A DNA stretch of 64,000 nt from Paraflavisolibacter caeni (GTDB taxonomy: Bacteria; Bacteroidota; Bacteroidia; Chitinophagales; Chitinophagaceae): assembly GCF_025628885.1 (NCBI RefSeq), contig NZ_JAOTIF010000001.1, positions 372,001 through 436,000 on the forward strand, given 5' to 3'. The number at the start of each line of letters is the position of its first letter. Position 1 is the stretch's first letter. The translations under genes were made by a program, and so were the position numbers. This document shows positions 1 to 9,854 of the stretch, one piece after another. The notes under the pieces were generated by a model. It saw nothing but the letters and a program-made list of their open reading frames with translations. It was not told the origin of the DNA and did no database searches.

Positions 1-1346
1 ATAAGGATTCTTCTAAATGGGAGGATAAGGGCGACCGCTACATCTCACGATTTGTGTCCAACACGGCCGCCACAGGGCTGACGCACAGCATTTCCCTGGG
101 GCAGCGAACTAACCTGCGATCGGCGCTGGCCACGTCCTATAGCAAGATAGGTGACGACTACCAGTACATCGAGGATAATTACTCGTTGTCGGACGCCTAC
201 ATCGACCGCTTTACTACGCGCAAAACCACGCTGACCTCAACGCTCAATCATAAGTTCTCCTCGCATAGTGTAATAAGGGGTGGAGCTATTGTCACTTTTA
301 TCGGGTCCGATTATTACCAGAAGTCCAAGGAAAATGAGACAGCACCGTTGAAGGTCGTAATCAACTCAAAGGGCACCACCCAAACCGTACAGGGCTTTGC
401 CCAGTGGCAGTATAAAATATTGGAGGGCGTGACGCTTAATGGTGGGCTGCACTACTTGCAACTACTTTACAATAATACTATGGCACTGGAGCCGCGCGCT
501 TCCCTCAAATGGGAGATAGATAAAAAGAACACGCTTTCATTTGGCTATGGTGGCCATAGCCAAATACAGGCCATGGGTGTATACTTTGCCCAGGTGCAAC
601 AGCCCGATGGCAGTTTGATCCATCCCAACCGGGACCTGGATCTGACCCGTGCCCATCACGGAGTGGTTTCTTATCACCGCTGGCTGGGAAGCAACTTGGC
701 CCTGAAAGCCGAAGCCTATTATCAGCACCTCTATGATGTGCCCATAGCTACTTCTGATACCAGCACCTTTTCCATGCTGAATGTGCAGAGTGAATACATC
801 ACTGATCCGCTGGTCAATAGCGGTACCGGTCGCAACTATGGCCTGGAGCTGTCGCTCGAAAAATACCTGGCCCACCGGCTCTATTATACCCTCAGTACCT
901 CATTGTACCAAAGCAAGTACACTGCAGCTGACGGGGTAGAGCGCAATACTCGCTTTAACGGGGGCTACATTGTTAATCTCATTGGCGGAAAAGAATTTTT
1001 GTCGGCTAACGGTCTGCGCACCTTTGGCATCAACATTCGCACCCTGTACGCTGGTGGCCTGCGCACTACTCCCATCAACCTGGATGCCTCGCGCCAGGCC
1101 GGCTATGGCATTTACTACGAAAAAGAGGCCTATACGCAGCAAAATGACCCCTATTTCCGGACTGACCTTAGGCTAAGTCTGCGTTGGAACCGCTCGCGAC
1201 TGACCAGCACCCTATCGCTCGATATCCAGAACGTTACGAACCGCCTTAATGTTTACGGCGACTGGTATGATTCCGAAAAAGGAAAGGTGGTTACCAGTTA
1301 CCAGACAGGGTTGATTCCAATACTCAATTACAAAGTGGAATTTTAA
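1..1346 (+). CDS. TonB-dependent outer-membrane receptor, C-terminal part (5' end outside window)
   Basis: The reading frame is open from base 3 to the TAA at 1344-1346 (447 codons visible), so the gene begins before the window; the GTG at 54 is only the first start-like codon inside it. The protein is a run of amphipathic beta strands rich in Tyr, Asn and Thr. It contains a barrel-type segment near its end (SLDIQNVTNRLNVYG) and finishes in an aromatic residue (KVEF), as outer-membrane TonB-dependent receptors do. Plug and signal peptide are not visible, so the substrate cannot be inferred. The gene is visibly more GC-rich than everything to its right, which may mean a different origin or strong codon bias. 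Confidence 0.85.
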   Translation, partial: KDSSKWEDKGDRYISRFVSNTAATGLTHSISLGQRTNLRSALATSYSKIGDDYQYIEDNYSLSDAYIDRFTTRKTTLTSTLNHKFSSHSVIRGGAIVTFIGSDYYQKSKENETAPLKVVINSKGTTQTVQGFAQWQYKILEGVTLNGGLHYLQLLYNNTMALEPRASLKWEIDKKNTLSFGYGGHSQIQAMGVYFAQVQQPDGSLIHPNRDLDLTRAHHGVVSYHRWLGSNLALKAEAYYQHLYDVPIATSDTSTFSMLNVQSEYITDPLVNSGTGRNYGLELSLEKYLAHRLYYTLSTSLYQSKYTAADGVERNTRFNGGYIVNLIGGKEFLSANGLRTFGINIRTLYAGGLRTTPINLDASRQAGYGIYYEKEAYTQQNDPYFRTDLRLSLRWNRSRLTSTLSLDIQNVTNRLNVYGDWYDSEKGKVVTSYQTGLIPILNYKVEF

Positions 1347-1399
1347 AGCAATAATTAAGAATAAAACAGATCGAGAAAAACATCAGCAACATTATCATC

Positions 1400-2095
1400 T
1401 TACTTGTTTTCCATTTTTAGAAATTTAATGCCAATGATTATTAGCCAAATCAACCAAAGCGTACTGCCAATAAAGCCAGCCATATCCCAAACCGGAAAGT
1501 TGGGAATGACTGTAGCAAACAGTTCAGCCTGTGCCATCAGGTAGATAAAGGAAGCTGTTATTCCAAACCAACTAACCCATTTTGGAAATACATTCAATTT
1601 GATGAAAGCATACGATATCATAACCGTCCAGATGATGGTAAATAACTGACCTATATGTTCACCTAATAAAACGCCTCCAAACTGGTGGATTGTTTGAAAA
1701 GAAACTATGACGGCGGCTTTTGTAGCAGCATCACCAGCTGATACATAATTATTGGCTATTATAGGTACAACAAATACCCACCGCAACAATGCAATGATTT
1801 GAACAATGCCGGAGATCACACCAAATGTGGTAACCCATTTAATGAAGTCCAGTTTATTTTCGAATTTTCGACCAATGAGGATATAAGCGATCAGTAAGGG
1901 CAAGCCAAGCATTGCAAATGCCCACCATGTTAAAATTAGTGAACTCCCTCCTTCATGAAATTTGGTCAATACAATTCCTGTATTTTGCCGCAATATATCT
2001 GGATATTCAAAGGTAATTGTCAGAATAGTGTATGGAATAAATACACCAATTGCACCTGCAATCAATAAGAATCCGATTGTTTTTTCCTTGTTCAT
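1400..2095 (-). CDS. DUF4386-like integral membrane protein
   Basis: A 231-residue, very hydrophobic protein with about six predicted membrane helices, including residues 8-28, 53-74, 88-110, 140-165, 175-195 and 205-226, and no signal-peptide cleavage site. The start with a short charged tail (MNKEKT) before the first helix and the overall pattern match the DUF4386 family as I recall it; its function is unknown. It begins with ATG at 2093-2095. It converges with the receptor gene to its left (53 bp gap) and has a long 5' region, so it is probably transcribed alone. Confidence 0.65.
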   Translation of the reverse strand: MNKEKTIGFLLIAGAIGVFIPYTILTITFEYPDILRQNTGIVLTKFHEGGSSLILTWWAFAMLGLPLLIAYILIGRKFENKLDFIKWVTTFGVISGIVQIIALLRWVFVVPIIANNYVSAGDAATKAAVIVSFQTIHQFGGVLLGEHIGQLFTIIWTVMISYAFIKLNVFPKWVSWFGITASFIYLMAQAELFATVIPNFPVWDMAGFIGSTLWLIWLIIIGIKFLKMENK

Positions 2096-2832
2096 TAATA
2101 GATTTTTAAATGGAGAATAATTGTAAATAGCTCTATTGTTTTGTCTCTTCTCCTCGACTCATTTTTGCTCTAACCTGTAAATTGTTTTCCTTCCATATTT
2201 GATAACCTTAAATGTTTTATTGATTTTGAACGTTAGTTGATAGATTTAGTTTTTCAAGTTAAATGATATAAGTGGAAAAAACATCGCATGTAGTTCTTCG
2301 GAAATGCCCGGCCACCGGCTGGTAAAATATACCAACTGTAATCAATATGCGAAAACATTGTTGAAGGTCTCGAATAAAAAATGAACAATCGTTTGCACAT
2401 CCTGCATTGGTATTTGTGATTATGATATCCTTTAACTTCACTTTGGCGTTTTAGATACGATCAAGTTTTGATGATGAAACGATTTTTTTGGGGCGCTCGA
2501 GAAGAAACTTCAGGTGCACCAAAAGAAAACGTGAGTCATTGCTGATCGCTTACGCGGGAAGAGAAAAACAGGTAACAAACAGGTCTGATTGAACGATGAC
2601 TTCAGTAATCGTTTGGTCCCCTGTGAAAAATAAATTCATTCTAAACGATTGCTATAATATGCTGTAAAGTTCCTTACTAGATCCGGGCTATGCCATAGGC
2701 CCAAGATCGTCATATCATCTCTGACAGATCATACAGAAATACCGCAGTATAATACTGTTTTGTAAAGCTGGATACTTATAAAAGGCTTGCTTTATAACGG
2801 ACACAGTTATACGATAAGCGGAGATTGGGCTT
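2096..2832. other. Long intergenic region upstream of the susC operon
   Basis: About 740-800 bp between the divergent DUF4386-like gene and susC. I see no convincing gene: the one open frame (2259-2441, minus) has cysteine-rich, non-family-like sequence. The region holds four exact copies of the octamer AAACGATT and a bulged hairpin around 2681-2712 (GGGCTAT pairing with ATAGGCCC). No unambiguous TAnnTTTG promoter was identified. Confidence 0.5.
2387..2650. promoter_or_regulatory. Four copies of octamer AAACGATT (candidate operator cluster)
   Basis: AAACGATT occurs at 2477-2484 and 2643-2650, and its reverse complement AATCGTTT at 2387-2394 and 2607-2614. A near-copy lies at 2591-2598 (GAACGATG), where it forms a small inverted repeat with 2607-2614. 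Four exact copies of an 8-mer in 264 bp is far above chance. Position upstream of the susC operon suggests binding sites for a transcription factor; the identity of any such factor is not visible. Confidence 0.4.
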
Positions 2833-2898
2833 TTGCGACCCGATACCTATAGTCATTTCTATTTCATGTCATTTTTCTTACACCTAATACACTTAAAA

Positions 2899-5800
2899 AT
2901 GCAAAGAAACACTCATGTAGATTGTGCGCAACACAAGAGTGCGAAAAGCCTGTTCAACTTTTTACAAGTAGAGTTGAAGCTTTTCTGCCATGCCAGCTAC
3001 ATTTTATTCGCGCTGATGCTTTTAATCAGTTTTAGTGCATACAGCCAGACAACTGTTATTTCCGGGTTAATTAAAGATGAATCCGGAAAACCAATTTCGG
3101 GAGCTTCGGTTAAAGTAGTTCAAACTAAAACCGGCACTTTATCAGACGAAGAAGGACGGTTCAGCATTAATATGCCCGCTGGCCAGACCGTTTTGGAAGT
3201 GAGCTATGTAGGGTTTGCAACAGAAAAAATAAAGATCGTCGGCCAGCGTGAATTGGCCATAGTGCTGCGATCAACCAATAAGGTAATGGATGAAATCGTA
3301 GTGGTGGGTGTGCAGCGTCAGTCAAAACGAAGCACTACTTCAGCGATTTCGACCGTAACCGGGAAAGCCATTGAAAACATGCCAGCACCCAGTGTCGATG
3401 GATTACTGCAAGGGCGTGTAGCCGGTATGAATGTACAGATCACCAGCGGTGAGCCGGGGGTTACGCCTACCATTGTTGTGCGTGGAAACTCAAAGGTAAG
3501 TACCGATATTGGTAACTCAGATGTAGCCCAGTCCCGCGCCTTAAGCAGTCCGCTTTATGTGATTGACGGTGTGCCTACCAACACCAGTGATATTGATAAT
3601 GCGATTGGTACCACAGGGACCAATTATTTAGCGGGTATCAATATCAATGATATAGCAGAAGTTGTGGTTCAAAAAGATGCCACGGCCACGGCAGCCTGGG
3701 GCTCCCGGGGGGCAAATGGTGTTATTTATATTACAACCAAAAAAGGACGCAGCGGTACTCCCGAATTCAGATTGAATAGCTACGTGGGCGTTACCCAACG
3801 CCCTCAACTCCTGAAAACGCTTACAGGGGCGGAGGAGAGAAGAGAGAAAATGAACATTCTTAATAGCTATCTTACACCTACCCAAATTGCCTCCATTGTT
3901 CCTCAAATACTGACTGATAGTTTAAACCCTTCTTATAATCATGCTACCGACTGGCAGGGCTTATTTTACAGAACAGGTATGATCAAGAACATAGATGGTT
4001 CTGTTTCGGCCGCCACTTCAAATTTGAATTACCGTGTCAGTTTTAACTATTATGATGAACAGGGTATCATCCAAAGCTTTGGCTTTAAACGCTATAGCCT
4101 GAGAGGTAATTTTGATTTCAGGATTAGTCCAAAACTAAATACACAACTTGTAATTGGATTATCGAGAGGCGAGAGGCTACGAGGTATGAAATACAATAAC
4201 AGCGATAATAACACACCCGTATCCGGTAGTTCCGTTCCTTCTTCCTTTTATGGGTTAAACGCCGGGGATTCATCTCTTTTCCTGGGTGTATCATCCCAGT
4301 TAAGAAATCAAAATATAAATGACCAGCTTTCAGCGTCCTTAAACTTTAATTACGACATCCTGCCTTCCTTAAAATACAATATCCAGGGATCTGCCAATAT
4401 ATCCAGTTCCTACAGGGATTATTTCCAGCCTTCACGGAATGATAAAATTGCTTCGGTAAGACCAGCAGGAAGTGCTTCTTATGCCGAATCCAATAAAGGG
4501 TCCTATAACACTTTATTTTTTCAGCAAGGACTTAACTATACAAAAACCCTGGCAACAAATGCACATCAACATAGTTTGGTGGCCACGGCCAGCCAGCAAT
4601 TTTCAAGAGATATAACCAACAGTAACTGGGTATCCGGGTATAATATTCCCTCCAACGATATCCAGGTGGTGAGTGGTGTGGCACAGGCCGATATGGCTGG
4701 AGGTTCTTCGTATGCCGCTTCGGGATTGCTTTCAGTGCTGGGGCAGGTACAATATGATTTGGATAAAAAGTACATGCTCTATCTTTCATACCGTGGTGAC
4801 GCTTCTTCCCGTTTTGGCGCGAATTCCAAATGGGGATATTTCCCGGCCACCGGTTTGGGCTGGGTCGTGTCGGATGAAAAGTTCATGAGCAGGTTCTCCG
4901 GGGTGATCGACTACCTGAAATTGCGTGCCAGCTATGGGGTGGCCGGTACCAATTCCGGTGATTTTTATGCCCCTTATAATTCCTATGAGCTCGGCGGTTA
5001 TTATAATGGCGTGCAGTCCGTCCAGCCAAGTTATAGCAACGGTTTAACCAAGAATGATCTGACCTGGACAAAAACCATTCAGAAAAACCTGGGTATGGAT
5101 CTTTTCCTGCTGAAAAGCCGGCTGAATATTATGGTAGATGTGTATGATAAGTTATCGAAAGATGATTATTACCAATTTGCCCTCCCGTTTTTTACCGGTT
5201 ATAGCGATGTACAGTTTAATGCCCATGATCTTTGGGTGAGCAACCGGGGTGTAGATATCACCCTCGGCGCCAATATACTTCCCGAAAATAGAAAGCTTCA
5301 TTGGGGCACGCAATTGACTTTATCGCATAATCAAAACCTGATTGCCAAACTTCCCAATAACAACCGTACGTTCGTTATTACCGATGCGGGCGACATCAGC
5401 AGGATCTATTCCGTAGGACAACCGGTTTATGAAATGTTCCAGATAAAATACCTGGGCGTGTACAACTATGAAAGTGAAATTCCCTTCAATCCTCTGACGG
5501 GTAAAAAAGTTACGTATTTCAAAGGCAATCACGTAGTGGTGCCGGGTGATCCCAAATGGCTCGACCTGAATAAGGATTTTGATGTATGGAGTGGCGAAGA
5601 CAACGGCGATCAATATGGAGACAGAATGCCGACAGGAAACCCTAATCCCAAATTTACAGGCGGCTGGGTAAACGATTTTTCGTATAAAAATCTGTCGCTG
5701 AGTATTGTCAGCGTGTTTACCTTGAAAAGAGATGTGTACAACACCTATTTCCAGTCTCAAATAGCCAATATTACCGGGGGATATTCTTCGAGCATGAGCA

Positions 5801-6192
5801 AATTTGCGGAAAACAGGTTACCTGATTTAACAGGCATTGATTATTGGACACCGGCCAAAGCTGCAGCCAAGGGAGGTTACCAGGCCAGCTTCCCGACAAT
5901 TAATCCTGCGCTCGGCAGCTATTACCAATATATTGCTATTTCGGACATGTTTGTTACCGATGGCAGCTATTTTAAAGTAAAGACCATTTCATTGGGATAC
6001 GAGATGCCTCCAACTCTTCTAAAAAAGATAAAACTGAAAAAAGCAAGGGTGTATTCAATGCTCGACAATGTGCTCACACTTAAAAATTCAAGCATGCCGA
6101 ATCCGGAGCTGGTGGATCAACTGGGCGTCTATACCGGTGGACTATATCCCGTTTCTAAAAAACTAACCATTGGGCTTGATATTACCTTCTAA
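2899..6192 (+). CDS. SusC/RagA-family TonB-linked outer-membrane transporter
   Basis: Energy-dependent outer-membrane importer that pairs with the SusD lipoprotein encoded 10 bp downstream. After a long N-terminal lead and a hydrophobic signal segment ending in SFSAYSQ comes a carboxypeptidase-D-like domain (about residues 30-105, VISGLIKDESGKPISGASV), then the plug with the family signature YVIDGVPT and VQKDATATAAWGSRGANGV, then a large beta barrel ending in an aromatic residue (LDITF). I prefer ATG 2899 (1,097 residues); an in-frame ATG at 2866 and a TTG at 2833 would add 11 or 22 residues. There is no FecR/ECF-sigma pair next to it and no STN domain, so regulation is probably by a factor encoded elsewhere. 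Confidence 0.93.
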   Translation: MQRNTHVDCAQHKSAKSLFNFLQVELKLFCHASYILFALMLLISFSAYSQTTVISGLIKDESGKPISGASVKVVQTKTGTLSDEEGRFSINMPAGQTVLEVSYVGFATEKIKIVGQRELAIVLRSTNKVMDEIVVVGVQRQSKRSTTSAISTVTGKAIENMPAPSVDGLLQGRVAGMNVQITSGEPGVTPTIVVRGNSKVSTDIGNSDVAQSRALSSPLYVIDGVPTNTSDIDNAIGTTGTNYLAGININDIAEVVVQKDATATAAWGSRGANGVIYITTKKGRSGTPEFRLNSYVGVTQRPQLLKTLTGAEERREKMNILNSYLTPTQIASIVPQILTDSLNPSYNHATDWQGLFYRTGMIKNIDGSVSAATSNLNYRVSFNYYDEQGIIQSFGFKRYSLRGNFDFRISPKLNTQLVIGLSRGERLRGMKYNNSDNNTPVSGSSVPSSFYGLNAGDSSLFLGVSSQLRNQNINDQLSASLNFNYDILPSLKYNIQGSANISSSYRDYFQPSRNDKIASVRPAGSASYAESNKGSYNTLFFQQGLNYTKTLATNAHQHSLVATASQQFSRDITNSNWVSGYNIPSNDIQVVSGVAQADMAGGSSYAASGLLSVLGQVQYDLDKKYMLYLSYRGDASSRFGANSKWGYFPATGLGWVVSDEKFMSRFSGVIDYLKLRASYGVAGTNSGDFYAPYNSYELGGYYNGVQSVQPSYSNGLTKNDLTWTKTIQKNLGMDLFLLKSRLNIMVDVYDKLSKDDYYQFALPFFTGYSDVQFNAHDLWVSNRGVDITLGANILPENRKLHWGTQLTLSHNQNLIAKLPNNNRTFVITDAGDISRIYSVGQPVYEMFQIKYLGVYNYESEIPFNPLTGKKVTYFKGNHVVVPGDPKWLDLNKDFDVWSGEDNGDQYGDRMPTGNPNPKFTGGWVNDFSYKNLSLSIVSVFTLKRDVYNTYFQSQIANITGGYSSSMSKFAENRLPDLTGIDYWTPAKAAAKGGYQASFPTINPALGSYYQYIAISDMFVTDGSYFKVKTISLGYEMPPTLLKKIKLKKARVYSMLDNVLTLKNSSMPNPELVDQLGVYTGGLYPVSKKLTIGLDITF

Positions 6193-6202
6193 AAAAAAGA
6201 TT

Positions 6203-7741
6203 ATGATAAAGTATACATACAAAAAAACTGGTTTGAACCCTGTGATTTTTTTGTTCTTATCGGTTCTGATCCTTGCAGGCAGCTCCTGTAAAAAATATAT
6301 TTACGAGGCACCTATCACGTCTACTTACGGCGCTAAATTCTGGACCTCTGAGCAATCGGTGGAGCAGGCCTCACTGGCCATGTATGTTCAGCTGCGAAGC
6401 TGCTTGAGAACCGGTTCATCCCATTTTGTTTTCGGGGACTTGACAACCGACTTATTTCATTGCTCCTATAACGCTAACTGGACACTGAATGCGGTAAAAT
6501 CCAGTAATAGTCCAGCGTTCAATTATTCCTACGTTCCATACAGAGAGGGCGACTTACAAGACTGGAGTCGTTTTTACAGGTTGATTGCTCAATGCAACCT
6601 GGTGTTGCAAAATGTGCCTGCAATGGCAGATGGCCTTTTTTCTTCGAAGGCGGTTAAAGACAGTTACGTGAGTGAGGCTTTGTTTATAAGGGCCTACGCC
6701 TATTTTTATATGATAAGGGTTTGGGGCGATCCTGTGCATGTCACTAAAACCTACAACGACGTGGATTACGGTAATATTCCACCGGTACCGCGCAGTCCGG
6801 AAAACCAGGTGTTGGATAGTTGCCTGAAAGATTTAAGGGTTGCCTCGGGCTACCTGAACTATGCTAATGGAGATCGCTCCAAATCCATACGAGCCAACAA
6901 AGGATCGGCCTATGCATTGATGGGGCACATCTTTGCCTGGAAGCACCAATACGACAGCGCTCATGTATATTGCTCGAAAGTAATTAACGAAGGTGGGTAC
7001 AGCCTTGAACCCATGAATACATATAGCAATATCTGGGCAGGCCAGAAATCGGCAGAAAGTATTTTCGAATTGCCGATGGTCGCAACCAATAGCTCGCTTA
7101 CATCAGAAACAGATGGGGGCTTTTTTAGTGTCTTTCTGAAAGGCGAAGTTCTCAATAATACAAAGCAAAATTGCTGGGTGATTCCCAATGGTGGAACCAC
7201 GAATTATTTGTTTTCCGATCACAATGACGCCAGGTTTACCAAACTCTTGCAACCCGTTGCGGCTACTAACGGAGATGAAGCTGGGTATATGTTATTAAAG
7301 TACAGTAATATCCAATACAAGAATCCGCAGGATAAAACTGGTCTTTATGCTAACAATAACCTGGTGTTGCTTCGCTTATCCGATATTTTGTTATTGGATG
7401 CTGAGGCATTAGCCTCAACCGGTAATGTGGAGGGAGCCCGCAACTTGCTTAAACAGACACAAATACGTGCTGGTATTAACAGCTATGCCAATCCTGCTAC
7501 AGCGTACGACATGTTGGACGAGATCATAGTAGAAAGGGGAAGGGAATTGATGGGCGAAGGATGCTGGTTTTATGATCTGGTCAGAACAAACGAGGCGCAG
7601 GGATGGCTTCCTGCCGTTGGCTACCCGACCGACCGCGTGACGCCTGCCAATAAAGGCTATTACTGGCCACTGGATATGAACACGCTCTTTCCATATGATA
7701 ATTTATTGACTCAAAATCCATGGTGGATGAAACATAAATAA
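6203..7741 (+). CDS. SusD/RagB-family nutrient-binding outer-membrane lipoprotein
   Basis: A 512-residue partner of the upstream SusC, lying as a lid on the transporter at the cell surface. The start is ATG 6203, because the longer frame would begin with a TTG inside susC. A lipoprotein signal with lipobox GSSC lies near residue 29. The N-terminal SusD-like segment includes QDWSRFYRLIAQCNLVLQNV and the helix containing EALFIRAYAYFYMIRVWGD. The C-terminal RagB part contains LLRLSDILLLDAEALA and ends with a typical IVERGRELMGEG element and a WPLDMNTLFPYDNLLTQN tail. No glycoside hydrolase lies in the operon, so the ligand may be a glycan, a peptide or something else. Confidence 0.93.
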   Translation: MIKYTYKKTGLNPVIFLFLSVLILAGSSCKKYIYEAPITSTYGAKFWTSEQSVEQASLAMYVQLRSCLRTGSSHFVFGDLTTDLFHCSYNANWTLNAVKSSNSPAFNYSYVPYREGDLQDWSRFYRLIAQCNLVLQNVPAMADGLFSSKAVKDSYVSEALFIRAYAYFYMIRVWGDPVHVTKTYNDVDYGNIPPVPRSPENQVLDSCLKDLRVASGYLNYANGDRSKSIRANKGSAYALMGHIFAWKHQYDSAHVYCSKVINEGGYSLEPMNTYSNIWAGQKSAESIFELPMVATNSSLTSETDGGFFSVFLKGEVLNNTKQNCWVIPNGGTTNYLFSDHNDARFTKLLQPVAATNGDEAGYMLLKYSNIQYKNPQDKTGLYANNNLVLLRLSDILLLDAEALASTGNVEGARNLLKQTQIRAGINSYANPATAYDMLDEIIVERGRELMGEGCWFYDLVRTNEAQGWLPAVGYPTDRVTPANKGYYWPLDMNTLFPYDNLLTQNPWWMKHK

Positions 7742-7776
7742 AGACCTGGAATTCTTTTAACAATACAATTCACTTT

Positions 7777-8445
7777 ATGAACAATATGCTTTTAAAATTA
7801 TTTTCTGGTTGTTTACTGCTTACACTGGCATTCACTGCTTGTAAAAAAGATGATATTACAGGGGATGTGCAGGATGTAAATATTTATAAGGACAAAACAA
7901 CCTATGAATTCTTGAAATCCCATTCTTCCTTTGATACACTGGTACAAATGATCGATGCGGCAGGATTGAAAGACAAAATCAATGCACAGGGAGCCAGCTT
8001 TTTCCCGCCAACCGACTGGACGATTTACAATTATTTGTCGGCCCGTACACTGATCGTTCAAAACACGATTAATCAAAATTCCAAATGGGGACTGGATTCC
8101 ATGTTGTATTACCTATCCAACAATATCAAGGGGACCAGGGATTCCCTGCAAATGTATTTGATTGCACAACCATTGACCTTTGATAAGCTTACGGAAGCTG
8201 GCGTGAAATACCCCACCGGCCTGGCAAATGATACAGCGGTGGTTTCCTACAAAACCGTTACGTCCGGTCTTGGCTATAATAATAATTTCTCGTCGCCTAT
8301 ACGGGTGGTTTATTATTCACATCCCTATAAAGTGGGCAATACCCCAAATACAACTGATATCCTTTGCACCACTTCAGGCATTCTTACCAAAAACGGCGTG
8401 GTGCATGTACTCTCTTCGGGACATTCCCTGTTTTTCAGACAGTAG
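7777..8445 (+). CDS. Fasciclin-like domain lipoprotein
   Basis: A 222-residue lipoprotein with signal and lipobox FTAC at about residues 19-22, followed by KKD as expected for a surface-exported Bacteroidota lipoprotein. The rest resembles a single divergent fasciclin (FAS1) domain: a leading strand-helix (YEFLKSHSSFDTLVQMIDAAGL), an FPPTDWTIYNYL segment in place of the usual F(A/P)PT(D/N)xAF, and the closing KNGVVHVLSS element. It follows susD by 35 bp and precedes a DUF5007-like lipoprotein, so it is most likely an accessory surface subunit of the SusCD transporter. Confidence 0.7.
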   Translation: MNNMLLKLFSGCLLLTLAFTACKKDDITGDVQDVNIYKDKTTYEFLKSHSSFDTLVQMIDAAGLKDKINAQGASFFPPTDWTIYNYLSARTLIVQNTINQNSKWGLDSMLYYLSNNIKGTRDSLQMYLIAQPLTFDKLTEAGVKYPTGLANDTAVVSYKTVTSGLGYNNNFSSPIRVVYYSHPYKVGNTPNTTDILCTTSGILTKNGVVHVLSSGHSLFFRQ

Positions 8446-8512
8446 CAAACAGAAAATTGCCGGGGATGAAAACCTTCATTCATTTTATTAAAAACAAACA
8501 AAAATTATCAAG

Positions 8513-9595
8513 ATGAAAATATTATATGGTTTATGCATGGCCGCAGTTATTGCCCTGGTGGGTAGCTGCACCAAAGTTGATAAGGGATTTATTAGTCCTA
8601 CCATGCATTATAGTATCAATGAATTTACGGCAATACGGGGCAGAGTGGCCAATTCTTACAGCCTGGTGGGGGATGGTTCCACCATGCCCATCAAAGTGAA
8701 AATGCTGCATGCCTATGATGCTTCCGGAAAGATTGTTGATAGTCTTTTTTCAAAAACCTATCCTGTATCCGTATGGACAGCTGCATACGATAACAAGATC
8801 GATGTGACTTATTCCGCGATCATGGCCAAAAGAAAAATCGTCAATATGCAGGCGGTCTCCATTAATGAGAGCAACGGCAGCTTTGAAGTCAACCCCGGAA
8901 CCATTTACCTTCCCCTAGGTTCTTATACGTTTGATATCGAAGTGTCAAACTCGGTTGGAACCAAGGTTTTCGAAAAAGCGATGACCTTAATTCTGAAAGA
9001 TGGTAAACAAATTGAAACCACACCGGAAACTGGCGCCTATAGCCTCAGCAGGTTAATTGCCAATACGGCGGCAGGAGCTAACAATGGGGTTATGTTTAAT
9101 GGCAATAATAATCCCTTTGTAGTGGAAACCATTACCCGTTTTGCCGATACGCCTAATACTGTGATCATTAAGATAACCGACAAGGATGGGGTGGTGTTTA
9201 ACCCTAAAAAAAATGAGATCATGAAACGGCCGAACTCGGGCTTAAATCCCAATCCTCCCTTTTTGCAGAATTTGCAGGATTATGCACCGGACACTTTTAC
9301 GCCAACGGACACGGCTTTAACTCTTAAATATCCTTTGGTGCCATTTCCCATTGTCACGCTGGGAAATGGATTTAATATGTACTACCGTATTCCAACCGCA
9401 TTTGTACATATGGACAGCACCACCACGTGGAGTTCGAATACAGCCGGGAATTATTACAAGGGTACAACCGACAGCCATTTCCGCGGGTATTTTAAGGATG
9501 ATCTTTATGATTATGCGGTCAGGATACCGATGCGGGTCCAGGTACCGGGTGCTTATTTGATCAATTTGAAATTGCTAAATGCCACACATAGGTAA
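8513..9595 (+). CDS. DUF5007-like surface lipoprotein of the SusCD operon
   Basis: A 360-residue lipoprotein with lipobox VGSC near residue 19. The mature start (TKVDKGFISPTMHYSINEF) and an immunoglobulin-like first half rich in beta strands fit the DUF5007 family, which I recall from SusCD neighbourhoods; this is recognition by pattern, not by search. The second half has FNGNNNPFVVETITRF and many aromatic positions, suggesting ligand binding. It is the last gene of the four-gene operon, followed 61 bp later by a strong terminator. Function is unknown. Confidence 0.6.
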   Translation: MKILYGLCMAAVIALVGSCTKVDKGFISPTMHYSINEFTAIRGRVANSYSLVGDGSTMPIKVKMLHAYDASGKIVDSLFSKTYPVSVWTAAYDNKIDVTYSAIMAKRKIVNMQAVSINESNGSFEVNPGTIYLPLGSYTFDIEVSNSVGTKVFEKAMTLILKDGKQIETTPETGAYSLSRLIANTAAGANNGVMFNGNNNPFVVETITRFADTPNTVIIKITDKDGVVFNPKKNEIMKRPNSGLNPNPPFLQNLQDYAPDTFTPTDTALTLKYPLVPFPIVTLGNGFNMYYRIPTAFVHMDSTTTWSSNTAGNYYKGTTDSHFRGYFKDDLYDYAVRIPMRVQVPGAYLINLKLLNATHR

Positions 9596-9656
9596 AGTGG
9601 TAAGAATTGTTTATTGGTCCTTTACAGAAAGGATCCAGGATAAATAGAGTTGTTTT

Positions 9657-9686
9657 AAAGAGGGTGCCCCAGCGGGCACCCTCTTT
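9657..9686. terminator. Strong bidirectional terminator ending the SusCD operon
   Basis: A perfect 13-bp stem (AAAGAGGGTGCCC with GGGCACCCTCTTT) around a four-base CAGC loop. A-rich and T-rich ends on both strands let it work for the plus-strand operon and for minus-strand transcripts from the right. Confidence 0.85.
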
Positions 9687-9854
9687 AAGCATAAGCTCCT
9701 TGCAACGGAATTCATCTCAGCCACTTACCTTTTAGTAGGGCGGATAAATGCTCCGGTCAAACTGCCATCGTCCCTGAGCATTTCTAATTTCAATGTTTGC
9801 GTATTGGCATTAATTCATATAAGCGTTCTGTTTGCAGCCCCGAAGTTCTAAATG

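Noticed and set aside
2259-2441. A 60-codon minus-strand frame upstream of susC
   Set aside because: Cysteine-rich, no domain, no leader; it lies in the operator-rich region and looks accidental.
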